Shown in pieces: positions 1 to 12,043 of a stretch of 64,000 nt of DNA. This DNA is from Eucommia ulmoides. Lineage: Eukaryota; Streptophyta; Magnoliopsida; Garryales; Eucommiaceae. Numbering within the stretch: the first letter of the stretch is position 1; the number at the start of each line of letters is the position of its first letter. Under the pieces are notes generated by a model that made no database searches, was not told the DNA's origin, and saw only the letters and a list, made by a program, of their open reading frames with translations. The DNA lies in NCBI GenBank assembly GCA_016647705.1, contig CM028326.1, positions 21,653,901 through 21,717,900 of the forward strand, written 5' to 3'. The position numbers and the translations under genes were made by a program.

Positions 1-1834
1 GATATGTTGACCAGAGATGGAGCTACATTTTCTAGAACCTTAATTTTTGGCTAAGTTGGAGAATGATCCACCTTTTCAGTTATTTGTTTCTCATCACTCT
101 TTTGATCTAATCTTATACCCCTTATCTTCAATTCACTCATTTCTTCATTTACTCCAGTTTGTGAGTCATTACCACTGGAATCCAACTCACTCATTTTTTC
201 ATTTACTCCAATCTGTGAGTATTACCATTAGAATTCAATGTCATATCAGTTATCTCCAAGTTGTCCCAATCTTGATTATCATAATCTAGACTTTGAATTT
301 CCTTTTAGTACTCCCCCTGAAATTCTGGTTTCGGAGAAGTACATTGTATCTTCATGGAAAACAACATCTATCGTGATAAATAATCGTTGTGTTGGAGGAA
401 GATAACACTGATATCTTTTTTTATGAGTGGCGTACCCAACAAAAACACATTTCAATGCTTGAGGAGTTAACTTGCTTTGTTGATACTTATGTAGATGTAC
501 AAACACCACACATCCAAAGACATGGGGCAGTAAACTTGAGATAGCTGGAGCCATAATCCCATCATTTAGAGTTTGAAATGGTGTTTTGAAATTGAGGGTG
601 CTGGAAGGTACACAATTGATTAAATAAGCTGATGAAGTTAAAGATTCTCCCCAATAAGACAACGGCATATGGGCTTCAATTAGCAAAGCTCGAATAATCT
701 CCAACAAGTGTTGATTTTTTCACTCGGCCACCCCGTTTTGTTAAGGTGTGGTGGAGCAAGTTGTCTGATGGACCATTCCTTATGCTTCCAAATAATGTTG
801 AAATTCAGTACTCTAATATTCTTCATCATTGTCACTACGAAGAACTTGAATATTTCTATTGTACTGAGTTTCAATTCTTTTATCAAATTTTTGGAATAAT
901 GAGTTCACTTCGCTTTTGGACTTCATCAAGTAAAGCCATGTCATTCTGGTACAATTATCAATAAACGTTACAAACCAACATGCCCCTCCCAAAGTGTTGA
1001 CCTTCGATGGACCCCAGACATCAGAATAAATAATCATGAACGGAAGTGGACTTTTATTCAACTGTAATGAAAATGAAGCACAATGACTCTTTGCAAGTTC
1101 ACAAGTATCACAGTGAAAACTGGAAACATCGACTCTTGTAAATAAACTGAAAAAAGCCTTTTTAAGATATCCAAATAAAGCATGTCCAAACCGGCGATGT
1201 CGAAACCATATTTTCTTCATTTTTTTATCTTCAGAACCAGCCACTACCAAAGCTTGTCATAGGCTTTCGGTATTGTTTGGTTCTAAATCCAAGTAATATA
1301 GCTTCCTCTGTCGAGTACCACGACCAATCGTTTTCCTAGTTTTAATGTCCTTAAACATACAAAAATCAGGCCAAAAATGACAACACAAGATAAAATAGCG
1401 GTTATTTGGAAAATTGACAAAAGATTATAATCTAAAGATGGAACAACTAAGACAGACTCCAAATTTAATATATTGGTGAGAGTCAAAGATCATTTCCCAA
1501 TAACTGAGGTTAAAGTTCCATTTGCAGTTAAGATAATTTTTTTGGTGGAGTGATTGAGTGATGAGACTTGTCTAGAATCATATGTCATGTGATGATATGT
1601 TTCACCAGAATCAATTATCCATGCATTATTCAAAATAAGTGTTGAAATGTTTAAAATCCTACCACTATTGTCTACAGCTACAACTGTTATATTGGAGTGT
1701 TTTTGGTGATTTTTCTTCGCGCGACTAGGATCCCACCATTTTAGATAGCCCACCAATTTAAAACAACAATTTTTTGTATAACCAATCTTATGGCAATTGG
1801 TGCATTTGTTTGAAGAAATTTTTTCAATCATTTT

Positions 1835-1870
<36 letters not shown>

Positions 1871-2583
1871 AGTTTCGTAAATTGCTTTATGATGACTTTT
1901 AAAAGAGTAATAACAATAAAGCAATATCACAAAACCATTAGATCAAAAAGTACAATTACCGATTGAATAAAATCCACTATACGTTGAACAACTGAAGTGG
2001 TGAAAGAACAGGTTGATCTCGAAGTCGATTACGGATGCTTATCAACGGCAAAGTTTTGATCATCGGAAATTGTTGGAACCCTAATTCTGGTCACTCCGAT
2101 TAGCAATTTGTCGACTACATTGCCGATTAGATTGGCGAGTGTTTGAATCGAGTCCCAGAAATACAGCAACGGATCCGCCAAAGAGTTTCTGGTAATCGCC
2201 AAAAGCTTCTAGCATTCTGGCGTTGATAATGACGGAGATAATTAGATTTGAACGGATCTCAATCTCCCGTAGGAGTAATTGGTGAGGAAGGGAAAAGCAC
2301 GTCGTTGGTGGCGACGGCTTGCAAGGGGAAATAGGGTTTAGCAGATTCAGCGACGACCTAGGGTTTCAGGACCTTTTGTTTTGTTTCTGGCGGAAGATCT
2401 GCGACTAGGGCTTCAAAGAAAGGTTTTTCTTCTCCTTTTTTTTTTTAGATTGAAGCGATTCAATTTGGCTCTGATGCCATCTTGAAATTGTATCTTTTTT
2501 TCATATATATCTTCTCTTGAATTATACGAGTTTACATAATCTAATCTAGGAAAACAATTACATAATTCAGGAAAATATATTTT
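1..2583 (-). mobile_element. Ty1/copia retrotransposon remnant, cut by the window edge
   Basis: Read on the minus strand, this is the 5' half of a copia element. A primer-binding-like site complementary to GCTCTGATGCCA lies near 2470–2482, with LTR-like sequence to its right up to about 2583. A CCHC zinc-knuckle part of gag (C-x2-C-x4-Y-x4-C type) lies near 1750–1830. A gag-pre-integrase and integrase part follows near 800–1250 (HCDTCELAK and YSDVWGP motifs), and a later integrase part near 280–710 (FVGYA motif). The element continues off the left edge. It is an old, broken copy with several interruptions. A run of about 36 T near 1834–1869 lies beside the gag part. Confidence 0.85.
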
Positions 2584-3654
2584 TTGCCTTATTTAAAAAA
2601 GACTACATCCCTCGCCGTCGACCTCGCCGTCCCCGATCTCGCTGCCCACCTCTTTGCGGAGGACCGCATCTCGCTCGAAATAAGCGGATCTCGATGGCAG
2701 TGGTCGGATTTGAAGGCGGCGTCCCTCGGCGACGATCGGCTTTGGGCTGTAATGTCCAGCGATGGTCGGATCTGGACGATCTTGAGGTTTGTTTGGTTTG
2801 TTTGTTTGGTTTTTTTCTTCTCTCAAATCCGATCTCGTCGCCGACGGCCCTGCACTCTCCCCGACTCATTCTCTCTCTCTCTCTCTCGCTCTCGGCAACG
2901 TCATGGTGACGACGACCTTCCTGCCTAACCCGCTGCAAATTGCCTTGCCTGCCGAAATCGCCGCCTACATCGCTGTCGCTCATCGTCGGTTTTCTCGAAA
3001 GACGTTTCGTTCCCATAAATCGACATCCTCATTCCCGTTTGCCCTCGTTGATATTTTCGATCAAGGCCGTCATTGAATAGATTTGATTTTTGGCTCCCTT
3101 GACCAGAGTATTCTGGTGCAGAAATTGTGCTCTTGAGCTGCCGGCGCGGAGGATGGTGGCCGGTGTGGGGGTGGTTTTGGTCGGGCATGTTGCGTGATGG
3201 TAGGAGCGTCGGTGATGTGATGGTTGTCGGTGTCGTGTCTAGAGAGGTGGGTGGAGCAGGGTGGGGGTTAGCCCGCCGGAGATGGGATGAGAAGAAAATG
3301 AAGAAGAAGAAATAAAAAGAAAAAAAATACACAATAAACTTTTAAAATTTAGATAAATTTAAATAGAAAATGAAATGATCTTAACTAAAAAATAATTAAT
3401 AAAAATGACCAATACCTTTTGGGTAAGGTTCAAAATTAGCACCATTCCCTAGGATGCGTCAAAATTCAAATATGAGATTCCAATTGAATAGCGACTTAAA
3501 TATTATTATTCCTTAGATTTTAATTTAACCCTCTATTAAAGGTATCACTGTAAACGATCACTTCATCAAAAGTTTTATAATGCAAAAGAGAGAAAGGGAG
3601 TGGCTGGGGTCAACACTATTGGGAGTAGTGTTTGACGAAGGGAAATTGCTTGCA
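2584..3654. other. unassigned segment, GC-richer then AT-rich
   Basis: From about 2600 to 3300 the base composition rises and CG dinucleotides are frequent, with a CT run near 2868–2890. Several overlapping open frames exist on both strands, none longer than about 137 codons and none with a recognisable domain. It could be a captured 5' part of a gene or the body of a DNA transposon. From 3331 to 3654 the sequence is AT-rich and I see nothing in it. Confidence 0.3.
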
Positions 3655-6600
3655 CTATTTTTCAATTTGTTTTTTAATGAAATGAGTGGAATAAAATCAC
3701 ATGATATTTTATGTTAAATTGCTTTTTATACACTTAAATTTTGTTTTGTTTATAATTTTAATTTTTAATTTTTTATTTTTGAACAATTTAATAATATTTT
3801 CAAGTTAGTTAAAAATATAAAATAACACTCAATTAACATTTTGCCTATCAAAATTTTAATTTACTTCAAATTATCAAAATTGTATTCTCTTGTAATAATA
3901 AGATAAATTACAAGTAAATGTGATATTTCTCTCATGAATTTATTTTTAATATGCACAAAAATTAAACAAAAAAAAATGATAATGTTTTATTTTATTTTGT
4001 TATTTTGCTTAATAAAAATTATGACAATTATTTTATTTTGTTATTTTTCTCAATTTTTTTTTTATATACATAAAATTAACAAAAATTATGACATTATTTT
4101 ATTTTGTTATTTTTCTCATCATTTTTTTTTTAATAGAATGTATTAATTTATATTTGTATTTAAGCACACAATATTGTAATAGAATGTGTTAATTTATCCC
4201 ACATCAGATGTGGAAGGAATTGAAAAAAAAAAAAAAATTATTGTATCATAATGATTATAAATTAAATTTTAAAACAAGTTAAAATTTAAATTTTAGATTA
4301 TAAATAAATGTGAGTAGAAATGAATGATTTATGAGAAAAATAACAAAATAAAATAAAATTATGTCATAATTTTGTTAATTTTGTGTATATTAAAAAAATT
4401 ATGAGAAAAATAACAAAAAAAAATAATGTCATAATTTTTGTTAATTTAATGTATATTAAAAAAATAATAAGAAAGATAACAAAATAAAATAAAAAATTGT
4501 CATATTTTTTTTGTGTATATTAAAAATAAATTGATGAGAAAAACATCACATTTATTTGTAATTTATCTTAATACTAAAGGATAACTCGTGCCTGAAGGCA
4601 TGGATTAAAAAAAAAATATCTTAATTTGAAAGAAAAAATAACTTTCAATTACAATTGAAATAATTTTTAGACCAAAAAACAAATTGTATAAAAAATAAAA
4701 ATATATATATAAAGAAGAACACAAAAATGCTAAAAATTGAAATAATAAAATAAATAAACCTTCAAATTTTTAAAATTTATTTTCATCGTCAAACAATTCC
4801 AATGAACCATAATTAAACACAAATTAATAATACATGTAAAAAAAAAAAAACTCTTATTATTTATACAACATTCTCACGGTCCAACCTTATTTTTATATGA
4901 ATAGAACAATAACCAATAACAATATATAAAACTTGGCTAACAATTCAAAAAAAAAATTGACAAAACACTAATTGTTTTCCAATTTCTCAACTGGTGTTTT
5001 TCAAGTCAACACAACAATAACCAATATTTAAAAAAGAATAACATAATTTGCTTTGTTTATACAACATTCCCAAACACTCCAGTTTTTAAACCAACTTAAC
5101 AATAACTAATAATATAAAGTTAACTATTTTTTTTTTAAAGAAAATACAACTTTTGTTTATACAACATTCCCGCTCAATTACAACAATTAAAATGGTTATT
5201 GCAAACAAAATGTAATGCAAATATAATGTAAAAAATAACCAATCGAACCTAATTTGAAAAAAAAAAAAAAAAATGTAAGAGAATAAATAAATTGACGTAA
5301 AGAGAAATTACCTCTCCAAAGTAAATATTGCAAGCCTAAAAATATATTCGGAAATGGGGCAAGAAAAGAACTTTAAGAAAAAAAAATAAGGAAAGAAAAA
5401 TAATCAAGAACAAAATTTCTAAAAATAGGAAAAACAAAAGACATCAACAAAAATGCTATCAAACACACCTTATAACTTATAAATATAGAAAAAAAAAAAA
5501 GGTTAAAGGGTGAGTTTTCATCATCTTTCTTTAACCAAACTTACATCCAACAAAACCAAAAAAAAAAAAACAATATACATAAAATTCAAAATCTTAAAAA
5601 CATGACAATATTTATCGGGAAAATAAAAAAAAAAAAAACTGCAAAATTCAATCTGTACATAAAATTAACTCAAGATAAAATTAAAAATTTGTACACGCAC
5701 AAAAAAAACAATTAATCCATCAATCACTTAAACAATTAATCATTCAAATAGATATTATTCATCTTCTACGGAATCTAAACTTACCAAAAAAAAGTGGGAG
5801 AATATGTTATTACCTTAGCTCACGATATTCTGTTTCAGTCAATTTAACGCCATCAAGTAGATATTATTCATCTTCTATATCATCTTTGAAATTGTTCCAA
5901 ACAAAACATAGGGCTGAAGTTAGGAGAATGATTGAAAGAAAAAAAAAATTGATACCGTTTCTAATGCGTCTCCAACATTCAACATTATTATTGCAACAAA
6001 GTCAATTAAGGAAATCCCAATTAGAAAGCAAATCTTTAAAAGTAAAAAGTGGTCTACCAAATCCATCACCTTATTTCCTCAAACTTCTTTTGTTCTCTTT
6101 TCTTTAAATACTCCTGCCTTGAAACTTTCCTACTCGGAAACATGAAATATAGAAGGTATAATAGAGACTCAATAAAAAGCAATCAAAGCAGAGATGGAAG
6201 TTGGAACTCAAAAGAGAAAGATCTTGCACAAATCTAAATGTTTCTCCTCAAACATGACATCTGATGGTTTGTTCGGATGCTTACAACAAAACACTACCTT
6301 AAACATGAAATAATAGGGCAAATTCAATGATAAAATGCAAAGAATTTCGAAAATAAAGCATTGATAAAATGCAAAGAATTTCAAAATAAAGATATACAAA
6401 CTTTTACAACTAACTGAAGACGGGGAACAGAAAATCGGGAAAAGAACAGGAATTCATGAAGAGGACAACAACTTCAATTCTTGTTTCATGACTAAATTGT
6501 GGAATATCAGGCAATGTCAAAACAGAAAATAGGATTTGAGTACAATAAATGAAATTGATAAAAAAAAAAAAAAAAAACTACATTTAGGCAATATTCCAGC

Positions 6601-8015
6601 AATCAATTGTATAACATATTCCAAAACATCGGGAACAGAAAACGGGGAACAGAACAGAAAATTGGGAATATACCTTATTTCAGCAATCAAAGCGAGTACA
6701 TCCCGTGCCTTCACTCATGAATTCTTTTTCAAACCTAAGAACACAGATAAAGAGAAAAACATGTAAATACACTTCAGAGTTCCTATCACAAATATAGAAA
6801 AAAAAAACTCAACATATATTATACGAACAATACAATATAAAAGGATTTTCAGCATAATCAAGTTGGCTAGTAACAATTTTCAGCAAAATTAACAATAACA
6901 GAACAAAAACTCAGCAATTTTTTAGCATAGCAAAATTATAGCAGTAACAGAACTAAATTGAATTGAACAATAGTAGTAACAGAAATATGGGAACATAACT
7001 GAATTAATTGGGAAAATGGAGATAGAGAGCAATAGATATTTAGATAGGGCTTCCCTAAGTTATAGGCAAATCAAAGCCAATGGCAAAATCAAAATCAAAT
7101 CCAGCCAACTACAATCAAGATCGAGTTAAAAAAATTGACCTATAGGCAACGACAAGGATCTGGTGGCAAGAACGATGAAGATGGAGCAATCGATGACAGA
7201 GGGAGGTGGTTTTCTTGATGGCCATGAGAATGAGAGATGATCCTGTGATAGCCATAGGGGTGGGGGTGTGTTTGGGTCTGCGAGGAAGAAGATGGGGATT
7301 GGAGAGGTAAGAAAAGAAGATGGGAAAGAGCAGATGAGAGAGAGGCGCGAGAAGATGGGAAAAAACAAATGAAATAAACATAAAGAAAAAAACCTAAACA
7401 AATTAGAGTGAGCAAGAAAGAGGCGTTGATATACATCGTTGGAGAAGGAGGCCAGAGGCGACGTCGTCACGAGGGAAGGGCGCCGCCGTCATCGTGAGTA
7501 GTGGAGAAGCCGCCATTGTCGTCGCAAGTAAGGGATTGCCGCTGGAAGTGTCGACGATTTTAGAGAAATGGCAAGAGAGAGGCTTAAGAGTGAGAGTGAG
7601 AGTTAGAGAGAGATCCTGAGAGTGAAAATGAGAGAGAGATGCTGACATCATATTGCAAACCCTATTTTGTGAAGGATATTAGTGTTACATTGGTGGATTA
7701 ACCTAGACCATTTTTTATGGGAGATATAAAGAGCGGCTGAGATTCGCCTAGAGCACTTATGTACTTTCTGTTTTATTATATAGATTACAAGAGAATATAA
7801 GTTTAATAATTTGGAGTAAATTAAAATTTTGATACGCAAAATGTTAATAATTGTTATTTTATATTTTTAACTGACTTAAAATATTATTAAATTATTTAAA
7901 AATAAAAATAAAAAATAAAATTATAAACAAAACAAAATTTAAGAGTATAAAACCTAATTTAACATAAAATATTGTGTTTAGATTCCACCCATTTCATTTA
8001 AAAAAAACAAAAAGT
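3655..8015. mobile_element. long-terminal-inverted-repeat element (Mutator-like or foldback)
   Basis: About 240 bp at the left (3655–3899) recur inverted at the right (7775–8015). Both contain the order TGAAATG, GTGGAAT, ATTTTATGTTAAATT, TTTGTTTTGTTTATAATTTT and CAAAATTTTAATTTACT. The match is imperfect but runs the full length, so these are the arms of one element of about 4.36 kb. The middle is AT-rich (4570–7000), then GC-richer with CT-type runs (7100–7660), which resembles a captured 5' gene part. I could not recognise a transposase. The outer ends are approximate and I could not read a target duplication. Confidence 0.55.
3900..4569. repeat. palindromic foldback insertion (MITE-like)
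   Basis: The left arm starting AAGATAAATTACAAGTAAAT is matched by the inverted right arm ending ATTTATTTGTAATTTATCTT. Each arm is about 230 bp and contains two or three tandem copies of an AT-rich unit with the core ATTATGACA and TTTTGTTATTTTTCTC. The insertion sits exactly where the left arm of the surrounding inverted-repeat element breaks off, so it arrived later. Flanking AAT on both sides (3897–3899 and 4570–4572) is a possible 3-bp duplication. The centre carries ATCCCACATC followed by AGATGTGGAA. Confidence 0.6.
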
Positions 8016-9064
8016 TAATATGATTTAGAAATAGGAGTTGTTTACCTTTTTATTATATTTAAAAAAAAATTTTTTACTGAAATGGGTGGGCTCTGAACTT
8101 ATTTATCAGACTAGTGCTACCCGGGTATTGGAACCTAGGGTTCCGAACCCCGGGTTCAAAAAAATAGCATGTCACATACCCGGTGTTTCGAACACCAGGT
8201 ATACGACGATTTTTTTTGTTTTTTTAAACTTTATACTCGGGGATGTGATCCCAAGGTATACAAATAGTTAAAAAACAAAAATAAATTAACTATCCCAAGA
8301 TGTGCAGCAACTGTCAGCATATATTAATTTATATATACTAATTAATATATGTCATGCATGGGCATCACATATATTAATTTATATATACTAAAATTATATT
8401 GAGTTCTTGACCAAATAAATGTATTTTAAAAACTTAATTTCTGAAAACACTATTGTTAAAACTTATTTACAGGATTAAAGTAAAACACATTTGTGAAATG
8501 CGTTTTTATAAAAAACGCATTTTCCAAATGCGTTTAAAAAGAAAATAAAAAATTAAAAACGCATTCATGAAATGCGGATCTTTGGGCGGGTTGGAAAACT
8601 TTAAAAACGCAAAATGCTTTTGCGTTTTTCCAAAGAAATAAAAAAAAATTAAAAACGCGGAATTGTTTTGCGTTTTTAAACAACACCGTTTTTTTTTTTG
8701 GGGTGTGTTTTTGTTTTGGCAACAGAACAGAGATAGGAGAGAGAGAGAGAGCGCAGAGAGAGAGAGAGAGAGAGAGCAGACCAACACATTTGGGTTTTAA
8801 AAATCCAAATATTATTTTACACAATATACCCCTAATTTTGACCATTATTTCATTTTAAATATTTTGTTTTTGCTTTTTACTTTTTACTTTTTTTTTTTTA
8901 ATTTCTTTTTTAAAAAAAAAAAATTGTTTGTTAATTTTAATTTATTTTATTGTTGTAATTTAAATTTAAAAGTGAGGTCAAATAGTCGATCAAATAAATC
9001 AAACATTTAGTCCACTCTTAGTCGATCGACCGACTGAATTAGTTTTCAGAATTTTTTATTTTCA

Positions 9065-9645
9065 TTGGAGTCATGTTGCAGTCAAAGCGCATTGTTCCTT
9101 ATGACTTGTTTTCAAGTGATCAGCTTACTTTATGTGAGCCGACCAAAGCATTAAGGATATTGCCTAGATTTAGGAACATCTTGGTACATTTTAGAGAATA
9201 AGGTCTTTCACTTCACGGAATTTCTTTTCAGTGGAAGTACCTAATTCATAATTCATTTGACAATAAAAAATAAGATGAAATTTGGAAGTTCCTTGGTGTG
9301 TCATTCATTGGTCCTAGTTATGACTGGTATGGCAAATGCATTCGAACATGTAATCTCATGTTTCTTTCTTCTTCCATGGATGCTTATTGGGAGTTTCTTT
9401 GCTTTCTTGATGACCACTAGAGAATGTTGAACGAAAAAACTGCGAACAACATACCACTCCTCAAGTATAGTGCTTGGAATGGGGAAATTTTATCTTGTAC
9501 TAGTTCCCAAATCAAACACGAGTCACTAAAAATTTATATCAATCAGCCCGCTGAGGAACATGTGTGGCTAAACAAATGGAACATTGAAATGGGGTGCCCG
9601 GACGATACATTTTCAAAAAATTCAATTATGAAAATGAAGTAATAA
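9065..9645 (+). pseudogene. unrecognised coding-like fragment inside the Mutator-like element
   Basis: The non-repeated middle of the element has the composition of coding sequence and several consecutive open stretches on the plus strand, the longest being 72 codons (9424–9642). Phrases such as PRFRNILVHF, PSYDWYGKC and EEHVWLNKW look like real protein, but stop codons interrupt the series, for example the TAG just before the ATG at 9424. I do not recognise the family. It may be a captured host gene piece or a decayed element protein. Confidence 0.35.
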
Positions 9646-10550
9646 TAATTTTAAAGTAGAAATCTATTATGAAAATTAATAATTTTTTGAAGTAAAAATA
9701 TTTTTTTAAGTAGATTTCTACTTCAAAAAATCTAGTATAATAAAAAATCATACTAGATTTTTTAAAGCAAAAAAGATATTTATCTTTTTTCAATTGAAGT
9801 AAAAATATTTTTTTTATTTTCAATTGAATTCAAGTAAAAATTCAATTAGTCGACATGATGTTCATTCGGTTGACAGGTTAGATCAAGACATGCAATTTGA
9901 ATTCACTATTTTTAACGGTCCACTGATTTGTCAAGTCGGTCGACCGACTGGATTAGTTTTCAGAACTTTTTACCTCACTGTTTTAACCGGTTAAACGTTT
10001 GATTTATTTGATCGACCATTTGACCTCACTTTTAAATTTAAATTACAACAATCAAATAAATTAAAATTAACAAACAAAAAAAAAAGTTTTTAAAAAAAAA
10101 TTAAAAAAAAAAGAGTAAAAAGTAAAAAGCAAAAACAAAATCTTTAAAATGAAATAATGATCAAACTTAAGGGTATATTGTGTAAAACAATATTTAGATT
10201 TTTAAAACCCAAATGTGTTGGTTCTCTCTGCTCTCTCTCCTCTGCGCTCTCTCTCACCCATCTCTGTTCTGTTGCCAAAACAAAAACACAAAAAAAAAAA
10301 AAAAAGGTGCTGTTTAAAAACGCAGAACAATTCCGCGTTTTTAATTTTTTTTTTTTTTTAATTTCTTTGGAAAAACACAAAAGCATGTCACGTTTTTAAA
10401 GAAACGCACAACCCTTTTGCGTTTCCAACCCACCCAAAGACCCGCATTTCATAAATGCGTTTTTAATTTTTTTTTTAAAAACGCATTTGTGAAATGCGTT
10501 TTACTTTAATCCCGTAAATAAGTTTCAACAATAGTATTTTCAGAAGTTAA

Positions 10551-11135
10551 GGCCCCGTTTGGTTAGTGTTCCAAACCAAACCCAACTCAACCCAACCCAA
10601 AAATTTTGGGTTTGATTTTTGAGAACGCGTTTGGTAAACATAAAACTCAACCCAACCCAATCCAAAAAATAGGAATTAATTCTCAAAATCCTAAAGAAAT
10701 CAGAAACAAAAAAAAAGTTGTTTCTTTTTGTGCCCAAAAAACTTAACCCAAAATTCTCAACTTCTGACTTCATTTGCAGGCCGACCACCACCATCCGCCG
10801 CCGCCGTCCGGCGACCGACCGTCCGTCTCCGGCCACCTCCGGAGACCGTCCGCTGCCGTCAGCGTCCACCTCCGGCGACGGCGACGGCCACCTCCGCCGC
10901 CGCCACCGGCCACCGCCACCGGCCACCGCCACCGCCGTCCGGCCGCCACCAAACAAAAAAAAAATTAGTTTTAGAATAAAATCGTTAGCAAACACATCCT
11001 GTTCTCAGCATAAAATAAAAATTGTCGTTACCAAATGTAATTTTGTTATCAAAATTTTCAACCCAATCCAATTCAACTCAACCCAATCCATTCCAGTTAG
11101 GTTCAGAAAAGTAGAAACACTAACCAAAGGCCACC
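10551..11135. mobile_element. DNA transposon with GGCC-type inverted ends nested in the Mutator-like arm
   Basis: The right arm of the 8035–11709 element is interrupted here. The sequence between CAGAAGTTAA and GTTTTTAAAATGG is continuous in the left arm but split in the right. The inserted unit starts GGCCCCGTTTGGTTAGTG and ends with the complement-like CACTAACCAAAGGCC. Inside the ends are runs of AACCCAA motifs. The core (10775–10960) is a CCG/CCACC-rich low-complexity block that gives long but meaningless open frames on both strands. A target duplication was not clear. Confidence 0.55.
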
Positions 11136-11719
11136 ACAGTTTTTAAAATGGACTTATTTGGTCAAGAACTCAAATTATATTATAATGTTATTTTCAAAAA
11201 AAGTCTTTGTCAGGCAATTAATTATTTGTGGATTCTCTCTACTCACGTGATGTTGCCTCAAAATTGGGATGTGTTCTAAAAGCTACAACCCCTCCATTGA
11301 ATCCACTATTTTCAAATTTACTTGAAAATTATACAATACACCACTGAATATTTTGTATATTTTGTGTGGAAACAAATTATTATATATTAATAAACAATTG
11401 GTATAAGTTGTTTACATAATAAATAGTTTAAAAAAAAAAAATCTGACAACAAGTCTATTTAGGCTTATTTACAAGAGTCGAATGTCACGAATATAAAATT
11501 TAAAAAAAAAAATCGTCGTATACCCGGTGTTTCGAACACCGGATATACGACGTACTATTTTTTTTAACTTGGGTTTTGGAATCTTGGGTTCTAATAACCG
11601 GGAACTCTCAGGTAGCACTAAGTTTGGAGCCAACCTATTCCAATAAAAAAAAATATTAAAGTATAAAAATTTTAAAGTATAAATTGTATAATAAAAAGAT
11701 GAACAACTCTTAGAAATAG

Positions 11720-12043
11720 TGTCTCTTCATCACACATACTACTCCGAATACATTCTCTCTCTTCCTCTCACTCTCTCAGTCTCTCTCTCTCTCCATTCTC
11801 TAATGAAAATTGGAAGTCTTCTCTCTCAGAAATTAATTATTAAAAAAATAATTAATATGTTAACAACTCCAAGTTGGTCCGAGTTGATTCGAAATTCAAC
11901 GTCTGGATCGAATCATCTCCGGCGACCAGAAAACACCCGAAACTCCATAAATATGGAGCTTGATCTGCCTGCATTTCTCGCACCTACTCCACCATTCCTC
12001 TCCCGTCGAATTGCATTTCTTCACATTTTGTTTATCTTTTCCA
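11720..12043 (+). promoter_or_regulatory. 5' region of the TNL gene
   Basis: Only 334 bp separate the Mutator-like element's end from the receptor start codon. The stretch has CT-rich tracts near 11756–11800, typical of plant leaders. An ATAAATA box at 11949–11955 is a possible TATA element about 90 bp before the ATG. Anything further upstream that drives this gene lies inside the transposon arm. Transcription start is inferred only. Confidence 0.35.

Larger units (their letters stand above)
8035..11709. mobile_element. Mutator-like element with very long inverted arms
   Basis: The element is bounded by a perfect 10-bp direct repeat TTAGAAATAG (8025–8034 and 11710–11719), the size expected for Mutator-like elements. 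Ends read GAGTTGTTTACC on the left and, inverted, GAGTTGTTCATC on the right, both followed by TTTTTATTAT. The arms run about 1 kb inwards (8035–9060 against about 9940–11709, the right arm lengthened by a nested insertion). The arms share CCCGGTGTTTCGAACACC, the runs of AAACGCATTT-type motifs and a CT-rich block. The middle (9065–9645) looks protein-coding but is not recognised. No transposase is seen, so it was probably mobilised in trans. Confidence 0.75.

Noticed and set aside
10718-11146. Long open frames on both strands in the GC-rich core
   Set aside because: They come from a CCG/CCACC low-complexity run inside a DNA element; amino acid content is simple and no domain is present.
11960-12043. 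In-frame ATG 28 codons upstream as the TNL start
   Set aside because: The extra residues (LHFSHLLHHSSPVELHFF type) are unlike TIR proteins, and the ATG at 12044 begins right before the usual N-terminal segment.
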